Positions 1 to 8,109 of a DNA stretch of 32,676 bases are shown piece by piece. Made by a program: the position numbers and the translations under genes. A model generated the notes under the pieces. It did no database searches. It had not been told where the DNA came from and saw nothing but the letters and a program-made list of their open reading frames with translations. How positions within the stretch are numbered: position 1 is the first letter of the stretch; every line of letters starts with the position of its first letter. Source of the DNA: a virus; IMG/VR virus record IMGVR_UViG_3300046010_012134, positions 1-32,676 of that record; one strand, 5' to 3'.

Positions 1-500
1 GCCATCATAGATATTCTATCCCATGGAGTTGCCCCTGTATTCATATCTACAGCAACGGTATTTGTAGAAAAAGTATCGCTGTAGCCGCTATATATTCTTG
101 CTTCGTTTACCCAACATGCAGTGATTCCTCCTGTATTATCTAAAGAAGCGCAAACATAATTCCATTGTCCATGTGGTGGAAAATGAGATGAGCCGCTCAA
201 AAAAGGCACTAATCTACCACTACTACCATTCCAGTGGAGTGGCACATATCCCATAATACCACCACTATTTCTCATCGCTAGACCGAATCCTCTATTTGTG
301 GAATTTCTGGCAATACCTGCAAACACAGCGTTGGTGTTGCCACCTAATATAGGATTGGGTACAGAGGGGTCAGGGTCAATATAAACCCAAGCCCCTATCG
401 TCATTGGAGGACATGAGGGTAAATATTCTGTTCCGACTATTTTTGATAAAGTTCCAGCAGTTGAACCCGGTGTTATGGTAGAATCAGTGAAAATTGCCAT
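1..500 (-). CDS. Lectin-like (LamG/ConA-fold) virion protein, truncated by window edge
   Basis: Reading from ATG at 500 gives an open frame (MAIFTDSTITPGST...) that runs off the window after 166 codons, so the C-terminus is missing. The frame carries a TIGAWVYIDP strand, a GFGLAMRN segment and a QWNYVCASLDNTGG segment followed by CWVNEARIYSG. These resemble the successive strands of laminin-G/pentraxin-like jelly rolls, which often bind glycans. Its ATG overlaps the stop of the 799-aa fibre gene by one base (TAATG), so the two are probably translationally coupled. From this context it is probably another receptor-binding or adhesin component. The fold call rests on pattern recognition and the ligand is unknown. 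Confidence 0.6.
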   Translation of the reverse strand, partial: MAIFTDSTITPGSTAGTLSKIVGTEYLPSCPPMTIGAWVYIDPDPSVPNPILGGNTNAVFAGIARNSTNRGFGLAMRNSGGIMGYVPLHWNGSSGRLVPFLSGSSHFPPHGQWNYVCASLDNTGGITACWVNEARIYSGYSDTFSTNTVAVDMNTGATPWDRISMM

Positions 501-2899
501 TATGCACCTCTTATTTCTACAGTGAATAATTGTGCGTCTTGTACATGTGTATCATTTGCACTTGCACCGTCCCTATAGATTTTAACTCTATATGGATCTC
601 CGGAAGTTATTCCATTTATGTTTGATGTGGTCAAAGTCAGACCAGACAAGAATGTTGCACCCACCGGACCAGTTGCACATATTGCCGTTGCAAATCCATC
701 TGAATTTAAAGTTTGACCAATCATATCTTCAAATTGAGCACACCAAACTATGTTTCCGGTGCTTCCTGTAGTGCCATAGTATAATATTGCACTTAAACTG
801 GTAAATGTTGCACCTTGAGGAATTACACTTCGGAATATTGCACTTTCCGCTGTCGTTCCAACAAATGACAAGAATGATATTGAGTTTCTTGTGTCTATTG
901 TTGCATAATCTGAAGCAGGCGGTTCGTTGTCAAGAGGAGTAAATACGGAGTATGTTTTTGTTCCCGCTGCTCCAGCAGATGCACTAGATGATATTGTGAT
1001 GCCAGCTGTTGATGCATCTATTGTTATGTTGCTTCCGGCGATCAAAGTCAAACCACCAGTAAGTCCATTCAGACTAGTCACGCCACCAGAAGAAGAACCA
1101 GAACCATCTGCTCCCTTGTCTCCGGTTCTTATGAAAGAAACATATACTTCCTGATTTTCTGCAAATGTTCCGCCCGTATATGACCCTGTGGTGGTTATTC
1201 TAAAATAATCTGGATAAATTACAAGCGGTAAATCACCATTATCACCACCATCGAACCATGTTATTCCGGTGACATTCAATATTACTAATTTATCAGAACC
1301 GGTTCCAGATATATGCAAATAACCTTTATGTGTGGAAGTTGAATCATCGAAAGTGTTTATATAACCAGAAACACCTAAATTTGCATTTGAACCATCAGTC
1401 AACCAAACATAAGTTGGATTTGAAACATTATTGAATTTTATTTGTCCGGTTTTACCGAATGGAAAAATTGAAGGATCATTAGTTTCTGTTGTAAAATTAT
1501 ACGGAACACCGGAAACTTTTCCGGTAGGTCCAGTTGGTCCAGTTGGTCCAGTTGGTCCAGTAACTCCAGTAGATCCTCTATCTCCAGTTCTGAAAAAATC
1601 TATGAACAAGTCCTCAAGTACACTGAATGTAACACCTGGAGTTAATCTGTTTAAAATCAAACTATAGTAAGTTACTCCAACTACGCCTGATTCGGTAATA
1701 GAACTGAAAGATCCTATACCATAAACACTATTGGATCTGTTCTTAACAGCAATGTAAGATTTAACTGTGCTTGTACTATCATCCCAAGTATCAATGTACG
1801 CTTTTTCACTTATATTTTGTACTGAATTTTGTGCGATAGCAAACTGATAAGTAGTTGAGTTTTGAAAAGTAACTCTTATTTCACCGATAGTTATTCCCGC
1901 AACATCAGAATTTGTTGTGATAAATCTTCTATACAAACCAGAAGGATTCCCGGTTGCACCCGTATTTCCTGTTCCCCCGCTTCCCACACCTGTTGTGCTA
2001 AATGTGAATCCTGTTGCCGAAAACGCTATGGTTATTCCTGTACCTGCAATTAGGGTTATTCCGCCAGTGTAACCGTTTATGGATACTACGCCATTTGATC
2101 CGGTGTTTCCGGTATTTCCTGTCGCTCCACGAATATATCCAACATTTAAAAGAGAACCAAATGTCTGTCCAGAAGCATTCGCATACCAGAAATATAAATT
2201 ATCACCTAATACTTGAAATCCAGTTACACCACTTCCAGTTGCCCCGGTGTTTCCAGTATTTCCAGTATTTCCTGTGTTGCCAGTATTTCCTGTGTTTCCA
2301 GTATTTCCTGTTGCTCCACGAATATATCCGACATTTAAAAGAGAACCAAATGTTTGTCCAGAAGCATTGGCATACCAGAAATGTAAATTATCACCTATAA
2401 TTTGAAATCCCGTGACACCACTTCCGGTTGCCCCGGTGTTTCCAGTATTTCCCGTTGATCCGGTACGACCAATAACATAACCGGCGTTTATTTTTGTTGC
2501 TCCAGGAACTTCAACCCCGTCCCAATATAAAGTGGTAAATATTAAATTGCCTGATGCATTTACAATAGGACTTAGGTAATTTCCTGTCGGTCCTGTTGCT
2601 CCTGTGTTGCCAGTATTTCCTGTACCACCTTTGACAACTCCAAGACTCTGGAGAGCCCCAAAAGTCTGCCCAAAAGCATTCATATAATAAAAACTCAATT
2701 CACCCAATACACTAACATTGAATCCAGTAACCCCGTTTCCGGTTGGACCCGTAGGACCGGTGTTGCCAATATCACCTTTTGGTCCAGAAACACCGCCTAT
2801 TGTGGAAATATACACCTCCCATGCATATCCATTCCATTGCCAAGTGATATCTCCTATGGTGTGTGTAGTACCTTCTGTTGGTGTATTTGGGAAACTCAT
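500..2899 (-). CDS. Modular collagen-like tail fibre / adhesin (799 aa)
   Basis: This is a virion fibre built from beads. An N-terminal Trp-rich module (GDITWQWNGYAWEV) is followed by Gly-Asn-Thr/Gly-Ala-Thr/Gly-Pro-Thr collagen-like runs alternating with ~40-residue modules of the form VTGFxVxGDNLxFWYxNxxGQTFGxLxNxGYIRG. The middle holds two related ~120-residue beta modules, each with a DDSTST signature and ending in an RTGD-G sequence that re-enters a Gly-X-Y run. The C-terminal ~150 residues form a probable jelly roll ending YRVKIYRDG...DAQLFTVEIRGA, a likely receptor-binding tip. No Shine-Dalgarno sequence precedes the ATG; an AATAAATA box lies seven bases upstream instead. Internal DNA repeats make length variation likely. 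The host receptor cannot be inferred. Confidence 0.75.
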   Translation of the reverse strand: MSFPNTPTEGTTHTIGDITWQWNGYAWEVYISTIGGVSGPKGDIGNTGPTGPTGNGVTGFNVSVLGELSFYYMNAFGQTFGALQSLGVVKGGTGNTGNTGATGPTGNYLSPIVNASGNLIFTTLYWDGVEVPGATKINAGYVIGRTGSTGNTGNTGATGSGVTGFQIIGDNLHFWYANASGQTFGSLLNVGYIRGATGNTGNTGNTGNTGNTGNTGNTGATGSGVTGFQVLGDNLYFWYANASGQTFGSLLNVGYIRGATGNTGNTGSNGVVSINGYTGGITLIAGTGITIAFSATGFTFSTTGVGSGGTGNTGATGNPSGLYRRFITTNSDVAGITIGEIRVTFQNSTTYQFAIAQNSVQNISEKAYIDTWDDSTSTVKSYIAVKNRSNSVYGIGSFSSITESGVVGVTYYSLILNRLTPGVTFSVLEDLFIDFFRTGDRGSTGVTGPTGPTGPTGPTGKVSGVPYNFTTETNDPSIFPFGKTGQIKFNNVSNPTYVWLTDGSNANLGVSGYINTFDDSTSTHKGYLHISGTGSDKLVILNVTGITWFDGGDNGDLPLVIYPDYFRITTTGSYTGGTFAENQEVYVSFIRTGDKGADGSGSSSGGVTSLNGLTGGLTLIAGSNITIDASTAGITISSSASAGAAGTKTYSVFTPLDNEPPASDYATIDTRNSISFLSFVGTTAESAIFRSVIPQGATFTSLSAILYYGTTGSTGNIVWCAQFEDMIGQTLNSDGFATAICATGPVGATFLSGLTLTTSNINGITSGDPYRVKIYRDGASANDTHVQDAQLFTVEIRGA
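2112..2452 (-). repeat. 189-bp tandem duplication plus 18-bp microsatellite in a fibre gene
   Basis: The segment 2112-2263 recurs at 2301-2452, offset 189 bases, with about 11 differences in 152 by eye. Each copy encodes one VTGF...GYIRG module. Between them lie roughly 18-bp units (CCAGTATTTCCTGTGTT on the plus strand) encoding a run of Gly-Asn-Thr triplets. The arrangement allows slippage or unequal recombination to change the number of fibre modules. Confidence 0.85.
2460..2620. repeat. 161-bp direct repeat, copy A (partner at 12674-12834)
   Basis: Copy A lies in the 799-aa fibre gene and matches 12674-12834 in the 381-aa fibre gene with two mismatches by eye. The encoded module includes GNYLSP, NASGNLIFTTLYWDG and INAGYVIGRTG. 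Other modules shared between these genes are far more diverged, so this stretch was probably exchanged or copied recently. Confidence 0.92.
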
Positions 2900-2906
2900 A
2901 TGTTTT

Positions 2907-2914
2907 TATTTATT
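2907..2914 (-). promoter_or_regulatory. Late-promoter-like AATAAATA box
   Basis: Minus-strand AATAAATA is seven bases before the ATG of the 799-aa fibre gene. T4 late promoters are a TATAAATA -10 element read by gp55, and cyanophages use NATAAATA. With usual spacing the transcript would start near 2901, leaving about two bases of leader and no ribosome-binding site. Confidence 0.55.
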
Positions 2915-3284
2915 CCAGTATTTGAAGTATTTCTTTTTTTCTTTGTTCCGTAAAAACACCTATTGCAACCATGTAATTCATACCCATAACAGTAACCGGA
3001 TCGTTTGATATGATTTCCTGTGCAGACTGGCATAGCATTAAGAAATCAGCCACATTTGGATCTGTCGCTGCTCTTTGACGGATGTCTGCTCTTTCTTCGG
3101 GTGTCAGACGGAGAAGAAATTGATATGCTGTCCATTTTGGAGGATCAAAATCTATACCATTGAATTCCCATCCAAGATAACAAGGAACTCCCACTCCAAT
3201 TTTGATCATATTGGATGTAAACGATTCTATATTTGGTGTTATTTCAATAACTTTATTATTGTCAAGAATAGCCCATCTTCTCAT
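2910..3284 (-). CDS. Small conserved fibre-region protein (124 aa), possible fibre assembly factor
   Basis: The N-terminal third ([14 protein letters not shown], then a [12 protein letters not shown] turn) resembles the start of phage tail-fibre-associated proteins. The helical C-terminal part contains [18 protein letters not shown] and a [14 protein letters not shown] helix. Proteins of this pattern occur beside fibre genes in tailed phages. The gene starts with an ATGA overlap on the stop of the 915-aa collagen-like fibre and ends just before the next fibre, so it is expressed with them. A role as chaperone or fibre connector is inferred from position only; no catalytic motif is visible. 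Confidence 0.6.
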   Translation of the reverse strand: MRRWAILDNNKVIEITPNIESFTSNMIKIGVGVPCYLGWEFNGIDFDPPKWTAYQFLLRLTPEERADIRQRAATDPNVADFLMLCQSAQEIISNDPVTVMGMNYMVAIGVFTEQRKKEILQILE

Positions 3285-6028
3285 GGTTCCTCCACCCCGA
3301 ATGTTACATAATCTACCAGCAATTCAGTAGTATTAAATGGAAAACCTTGATGAAAAACTGCCGATCCAGCAAACATTGTTTCGGTACTTCCTCTTGGAAT
3401 GTTTGAAGTTATGGTTGCAACTAAATTATTATTAATATAATAATTTGCGAACGATGCTCCTATTACTTCTACTTTAAGATCATACCATTTATCAACTTCA
3501 AATGTCACTCCGCTATCGACAACAGTAATGTCTGTATTTCCATTTCTTTTTGTAACACATTGAAAATTATTACTTGCTATATCGTATAAATTAAATGTTA
3601 TTCCTTCCGCATCAACTGTTATACCAGCATCAGCTGCGATTCCATATCTAAAATATACCCCATCTGTGAAATGATCTACGGTATAATCGGTTATCCATTC
3701 ACCAGTACTGTCTATGTAACCAGCCGCAATAAAATATGCATTAAAATATCCGTCTAAAATATAACCAGCAGTATTTCCTGATACACGCAATGATGTTAAA
3801 AAATACTCTTTTATATTTGAATTTTCTTGAAAAGTTATTGTATTTACTGTACTTAATCCTGTATATGCTCTACCGCCACCAGCTTGTCCACTATTTCGAT
3901 ATCCGATTACTCCAAATTTATCTGGGTTTACTGATGACCGAAGAATCGTGCTCACACCTGCATTTGTAACTGATGCAAATGGACTTCTCATAGTAATACT
4001 TAAATAATCAAATGTTTCAAATCTGTTTTTTGGATCAAATGTTACAGATCCAGTCGGACCAGTGGGTCCAACCGATCCAGGATTTCCGGTGGCTCCAGTT
4101 GCACCTGTAGCACCTGCACCGATTACTGTTTTATTTTCCCATTCTTGTGTGATATCGTTATATGCTAAAACTTGACCAGCAAGAGGGATTGGAGAAATCG
4201 ATGTATTACTCAAATCTCCCAGCGAGACTTGATTCAGTGTTCCCTGAAGATCTATTGATAATGTTTTTCCTGATGCTGATACTTTTATACCATTTGTTCC
4301 TACGACTTTTACAATTCCTGTTATTCCCAAAGCGGCACTGCCAATAGATTCAACATAGTTTGTAGGAATTGCTCCAGTTGGACCAGTTGGTCCTGTAGGT
4401 CCTGCTAAAGTATTTGCGACCTGTGTTGCAGTCAGGATAATCGATGGAATAGCTGGAGCCCCACCTTCTGCAGGAAGTTGTTGTATTGAAAGATCTGTAT
4501 CTGTAGTCTTCCAAGCTAACTCAAGATAATCATTAGCATTCAATTTTAACACATAGTTGACAGTCCCGATAGCATGTCCAGTTACACCCGCGTGTCTTTC
4601 TACAACGCTCCATTTACTATCGCTATCCTCAACATTAGATCCATTTTTCTTTAACCAAATATTGACATCATTTATTTTAGTGTCATCGTTGGCAAATTGA
4701 ACTGAGTATATAATACTATACACACCAGCATTTGTGAACTTTATTCGACTTCCATTTGTAATAGCGACACCATAAGAATCAGGATCGGTATTGTTATATG
4801 TGATCTGATATTCATAATTAGCAGTAGCAGCTATTTGATCTTCGGTTGACCAGAATGATCCCCAATACCCGGGGCTTGTTCCGGAAATAGTGCCACCGGT
4901 AGCAGTTGCAGTTATTGAAATCTGCTTTGGTGTGTTCAAGTCAATATTGAAACCGTCTTTAAAGTTTATGGTTTCAATTTGATTTGATAGTAGAGCACCT
5001 TTATTGTAAACTCTAAGAGCACCACCACCACCTTCTCCACCATATCCTCTTCCCATTCCTGTCACTTGTTCGACCGGGATCTTGAAGTCTTTTGAAATGG
5101 TGAGAGTCTTATCCTTCAATTTTAAAGGATATTCCACCTTTTCAATCTTGGTGTCCCCCGGTTCTCCTTTTGGACCCCGTGGACCTTCTTTTCCGGGTGA
5201 GCCCTTTTCACCCTTATCCCCCTTCGTTCCTTTAGGACCCGCTGGACCCGCTTTCCCTTGAGGACCGGGTTCTCCCCGGTCTCCTTTATCGCCCTTCTCT
5301 CCGGCTCTTCCGGGGGCTCCTACAGGGCCTACGGGACCTTGTGGGCCTTGGGTGCCCTGTGGACCCTGTGGACCAACGGAGCCCTCTGGACCCCTTTCCC
5401 CGGGGATTCCTTGCTCTCCTCGTTCGCCTCTTTCTCCGGGGGGTCCCTGTTCACCCTTCTCACCGGGATCTCCCTTGTCGCCTTTATCGCCTTTAGGACC
5501 GGGTTCACCCTTTTCTCCATCCAAACCCATCAATCCAGAGAACCCATGCTCCCCTTGCGGTCCCGGAGGACCGGGTGGTCCGGGAGGTCCGGGCGGACCT
5601 TGAAGTCCCGGTATACCTCTTTCACCTTTTGGACCGGGATATCCTTCCAGTCCTGAAATCGGTTGTTGAATCACAATTTCTTTAATTATTTGGAGTTCGG
5701 GTTTAATTTCTGCTTTAGTTTCTTTCACAACAGGAATCTGAATGACATCCTCAAACATTTCTGTTATCAGAGAACAATTTCCCTTGATTGAATACGCGGC
5801 GTTTGTTTCCTCGTCCAAAAGGTGAATTTCATGAATACCGATTCCTGCATTCAGACAGTTTGAAGATTCAGAAAGATTTTGTTTTTCGACTATTCGGTAT
5901 TTCTTGCCCGGAACAAGATCGATATTGCCTTTCCAAAAAACAACACTTTCTCCTATGTTGTTATTTAAAACATTCTTGGAAGGAGAGTATTTTTTGTTTT
6001 CAGAAAATTCCCCAAATTTTTTTATCAT
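3281..6028 (-). CDS. Collagen-like fibre with C1q-like and lectin-like domains (915 aa)
   Basis: Residues 1-125 form a non-repetitive head domain. Residues 126-293 are 56 uninterrupted Gly-X-Y triplets with four consecutive GPP and many KGD, GEK and GER triplets, typical of a collagen triple helix stabilised by salt bridges. After a Gly-rich hinge (GYGGEGGGG), residues ~388-540 look like a C1q/TNF-type jelly roll (GYWGSFWS...[17 protein letters not shown]). Short GPTGPTG runs then lead to a C-terminal ~225-residue ConA/LamG-like sandwich ([23 protein letters not shown]). The likely role is a trimeric receptor-binding fibre. The start is fixed by an ATGA overlap with the 41-aa gene upstream. 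Domain names are by eye. Confidence 0.75.
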   Translation of the reverse strand: MIKKFGEFSENKKYSPSKNVLNNNIGESVVFWKGNIDLVPGKKYRIVEKQNLSESSNCLNAGIGIHEIHLLDEETNAAYSIKGNCSLITEMFEDVIQIPVVKETKAEIKPELQIIKEIVIQQPISGLEGYPGPKGERGIPGLQGPPGPPGPPGPPGPQGEHGFSGLMGLDGEKGEPGPKGDKGDKGDPGEKGEQGPPGERGERGEQGIPGERGPEGSVGPQGPQGTQGPQGPVGPVGAPGRAGEKGDKGDRGEPGPQGKAGPAGPKGTKGDKGEKGSPGKEGPRGPKGEPGDTKIEKVEYPLKLKDKTLTISKDFKIPVEQVTGMGRGYGGEGGGGALRVYNKGALLSNQIETINFKDGFNIDLNTPKQISITATATGGTISGTSPGYWGSFWSTEDQIAATANYEYQITYNNTDPDSYGVAITNGSRIKFTNAGVYSIIYSVQFANDDTKINDVNIWLKKNGSNVEDSDSKWSVVERHAGVTGHAIGTVNYVLKLNANDYLELAWKTTDTDLSIQQLPAEGGAPAIPSIILTATQVANTLAGPTGPTGPTGAIPTNYVESIGSAALGITGIVKVVGTNGIKVSASGKTLSIDLQGTLNQVSLGDLSNTSISPIPLAGQVLAYNDITQEWENKTVIGAGATGATGATGNPGSVGPTGPTGSVTFDPKNRFETFDYLSITMRSPFASVTNAGVSTILRSSVNPDKFGVIGYRNSGQAGGGRAYTGLSTVNTITFQENSNIKEYFLTSLRVSGNTAGYILDGYFNAYFIAAGYIDSTGEWITDYTVDHFTDGVYFRYGIAADAGITVDAEGITFNLYDIASNNFQCVTKRNGNTDITVVDSGVTFEVDKWYDLKVEVIGASFANYYINNNLVATITSNIPRGSTETMFAGSAVFHQGFPFNTTELLVDYVTFGVEEP
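5150..5653 (-). repeat. Collagen-coding low-complexity block of high GC
   Basis: This stretch encodes the 56 unbroken Gly-X-Y triplets. Its base composition is visibly rich in G and C (many ccgggt, ggaccc and ggacct words on the plus strand) compared with the AT-rich DNA around it. Gly and Pro codons explain part of the shift. Separate acquisition of the block is possible but not shown. Confidence 0.8.
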
Positions 6029-6150
6029 ATATGAACTATTTTAGTTTTTATTTTTTGTTGTATTGTTACCGTTGTGGTGACTTTTCCGGAAGAATTTTTC
6101 TTTGCTTCCGGTTTAACTTGATAATTTATGTGTGTTATTTTTACTTTCAT
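6025..6150 (-). CDS. 41-aa small protein, translationally coupled on both sides
   Basis: The frame [19 protein letters not shown]... ends TKIVHI-stop. It starts with a one-base TGATG overlap on the SGNH-esterase gene stop and ends with an ATGA overlap on the start of the 915-aa fibre. It therefore fills the 121-base gap between two large genes with no spare sequence. The product is basic, with a Lys-rich middle and beta-prone segments ([14 protein letters not shown]), and has no signal peptide or membrane helix. No family is recognised. The double overlap is the main evidence that it is a real gene; position suggests a small fibre-associated protein. Confidence 0.6.
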   Translation of the reverse strand: MKVKITHINYQVKPEAKKNSSGKVTTTVTIQQKIKTKIVHI

Positions 6151-8081
6151 CACACATTGCTCCATTCAACCGCAAATCTTCCATTTACTATATTTTGTTT
6201 ATCTCCGTTTGTGATATCAATTCCATAGTCTGGCGGTCTGGATGCTGGTACATAATTTAAAAGATTTTGAATGATGGGTATTCCCAATTCATCATAACCC
6301 GCAGAAGACAAGTGCATAAAATCGGTATTGCTAGACCCATATAATTGTTGATCATTTAATCTATCATATGTCGAATTAAATGTTCCTTTCAGTGCCAATA
6401 AATTCATAGATGTTACTGGAAGATTCAATACATTCGATTCTGATCTTTCTGCAATGATTTCTCTGTAGGCTGTCATGCTATTTGATTGTGTTACCACATC
6501 GGTATCGGTGGAATTCATAGGATGAGAAACCATAACTATAAATCCAAAATTATCTTTACTTATTGACGCGGCATAACATGCAATATCCAGTCTATTGATG
6601 ATTGATCTCATATTTGTCAAAAAATTCTCGGTGGTTGTTTCAGGTTCCACAATATCGTTTGTTCCGCATTGAACAAGGAAAAGAATTTTTCCCGATCCAC
6701 CTGCTGTGATTTGGCGATTTTTTAATTCTTTCAAATAAGTAGCCAATGTGTCTATTGGGGTCGCATTTAAAGTATTTGCTAGTCTTTTGCATGTTCTTCC
6801 ACCCATATACATCAAATTATTAAATGCTATTCCTTTTGTTTTTCTGTAAACAGAATGAAATAAGAGTCCAACATTTCCTGTCACTCCTCGTTCTTCGTTA
6901 CTGAGTCCCAATGATGAACATCTCAATTCTCCAGTATTTCCACTGTTTGAATTTGATAATTCGCTAACATACCAGTCCCATGATTCGCCATTGTTGGTAT
7001 CAATAGTCAATGGAGAAGCTATATCAATATACGGTGGCTCGTCTCTACGAATATTCATTGTCATTTTTCCACCGTTTATTCCGCGACTATGAACAACTCT
7101 GTATGTGAATGTCAATCCTCTAAAAGGATGATTTTCTTTTATGCCAATTCCGCCATGAACATGACTATAATAAAAATTATTCAAAGATCCTGTACTGTCT
7201 GAAAAAGCAAACCCCCAAAATGCGTTGTTGCTGATGTAATCATAGCTATCAGCTGTGTCACCAGAGCAAATTCCTACATTGAACTTTTGTCTAAGAGTTG
7301 CGGAATTAGAATCTGTATTTCCCCTCAAAAAACCATCATACATTAAACCAAATGTTTGACCACTGGATTGACCGAAACTATATGCAGACCCCGGGGCGAC
7401 AGGATCTCCGCTATTTCTGATAGGTATAGATGAATAAGCTGTTCTATATCCTATTTCACCGGAACTATTTAATAATGGTCCGACAAAAGGTGCTAATGGT
7501 GTTGCATATACGGTCATCCCTTGAGTTTCAACACATGCTTTAATGATACCTTCATGCCATCCGTATTGACCAAATCCGGTGTTGCTGTCTCCAATTAAAA
7601 CAACATCCAAACTGTCTTCTCCGTTATTTACGGATTTTAATAAAGATGATGCTTTTGCCTCTCCATAAACCGCTACATTTGTATTAAAATCGACATTATA
7701 TGCATTAAATTGTGTTATTCCGAATTGAACAGCCAATGAATATGTCCAATTTCCAATCTCTACCTTTTCCATTATATTAGCCGGAGCATAAACATATATT
7801 CCTCCGGTATCCCCAGAAATCCCCAAATATGAAGTATTTACATCTATACCACCTGTGGCTGAAAATTGAGAAAATGTTTGCCCTGTAGATCCTTGATAAT
7901 ATACGGTAATTCCAGATGTGCTAAAATCAAGCACAACATCATTTCCTAAAGGAGATTTTTTTACAGACAGTTTAACATCCGATGCAGATAAATTTATCGG
8001 ATTGTTATTTTCATCAGTTATTTTGAAATGATGATAAAATCCAGAACCTTTATTAGTCGTAATATCGTAGTAAGCAGCCAT
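6150..8081 (-). CDS. Virion protein with SGNH/GDSL hydrolase (esterase) domain (643 aa)
   Basis: Residues 1-~145 are a beta-rich structural N-terminus (FYHHFKITDENNNPINL, SGITVYYQGSTGQTF) like those that anchor phage fibres. The catalytic part shows SGNH landmarks: block I VLIGDSN with Ser166, block III QCGTNDI with Asn475, and block V TDFMHLSSAGYDELG with Asp587 and His590. About 260 residues separate blocks I and II, a large mostly beta insertion. SGNH enzymes hydrolyse esters, including acetyl groups on polysaccharides, so deacetylation of a capsular or LPS receptor is a reasonable inference. It lies between a glycosyltransferase gene and fibre genes. The ATG is preceded by GGGGGA. Confidence 0.72.
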   Translation of the reverse strand: MAAYYDITTNKGSGFYHHFKITDENNNPINLSASDVKLSVKKSPLGNDVVLDFSTSGITVYYQGSTGQTFSQFSATGGIDVNTSYLGISGDTGGIYVYAPANIMEKVEIGNWTYSLAVQFGITQFNAYNVDFNTNVAVYGEAKASSLLKSVNNGEDSLDVVLIGDSNTGFGQYGWHEGIIKACVETQGMTVYATPLAPFVGPLLNSSGEIGYRTAYSSIPIRNSGDPVAPGSAYSFGQSSGQTFGLMYDGFLRGNTDSNSATLRQKFNVGICSGDTADSYDYISNNAFWGFAFSDSTGSLNNFYYSHVHGGIGIKENHPFRGLTFTYRVVHSRGINGGKMTMNIRRDEPPYIDIASPLTIDTNNGESWDWYVSELSNSNSGNTGELRCSSLGLSNEERGVTGNVGLLFHSVYRKTKGIAFNNLMYMGGRTCKRLANTLNATPIDTLATYLKELKNRQITAGGSGKILFLVQCGTNDIVEPETTTENFLTNMRSIINRLDIACYAASISKDNFGFIVMVSHPMNSTDTDVVTQSNSMTAYREIIAERSESNVLNLPVTSMNLLALKGTFNSTYDRLNDQQLYGSSNTDFMHLSSAGYDELGIPIIQNLLNYVPASRPPDYGIDITNGDKQNIVNGRFAVEWSNV

Positions 8082-8083
8082 TT

Positions 8084-8104
8084 ATATTCCCCCAATAGGA
8101 ATAT
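8084..8104 (-). promoter_or_regulatory. Inverted repeat overlapping a ribosome-binding site
   Basis: On the minus strand ATATTCC, a 7-base loop (TATTGGG) and GGAATAT form a perfect 7-bp hairpin directly before the SGNH-esterase gene. The only Shine-Dalgarno-like run, GGGGGA, spans the loop and 3' arm, so pairing could limit initiation. No T-tract follows, so it is not a typical terminator. Confidence 0.5.
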
Positions 8105-8109
8105 TTATC
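8102..8109 (-). promoter_or_regulatory. Late-promoter-like GATAAATA box
   Basis: GATAAATA sits 20 bases before the SGNH-esterase ATG and overlaps the stop codon of the glycosyltransferase gene. Usual late-promoter spacing puts the transcript start near 8096, leaving a ~15-base leader that contains GGGGGA. Confidence 0.45.

Noticed and set aside
2112-2452. CRISPR-like look of regularly spaced repeats in the fibre gene
   Set aside because: Repeats are in frame, encode Gly-X-Y and beta modules, and have no unique spacers or adjacent cas genes.
5258-5656. Plus-strand frames of 132 and 83 codons opposite the collagen block
   Set aside because: They are antisense shadows of the Gly-X-Y codons; their Pro/Gly-rich content is the reverse-strand image of the repeat.
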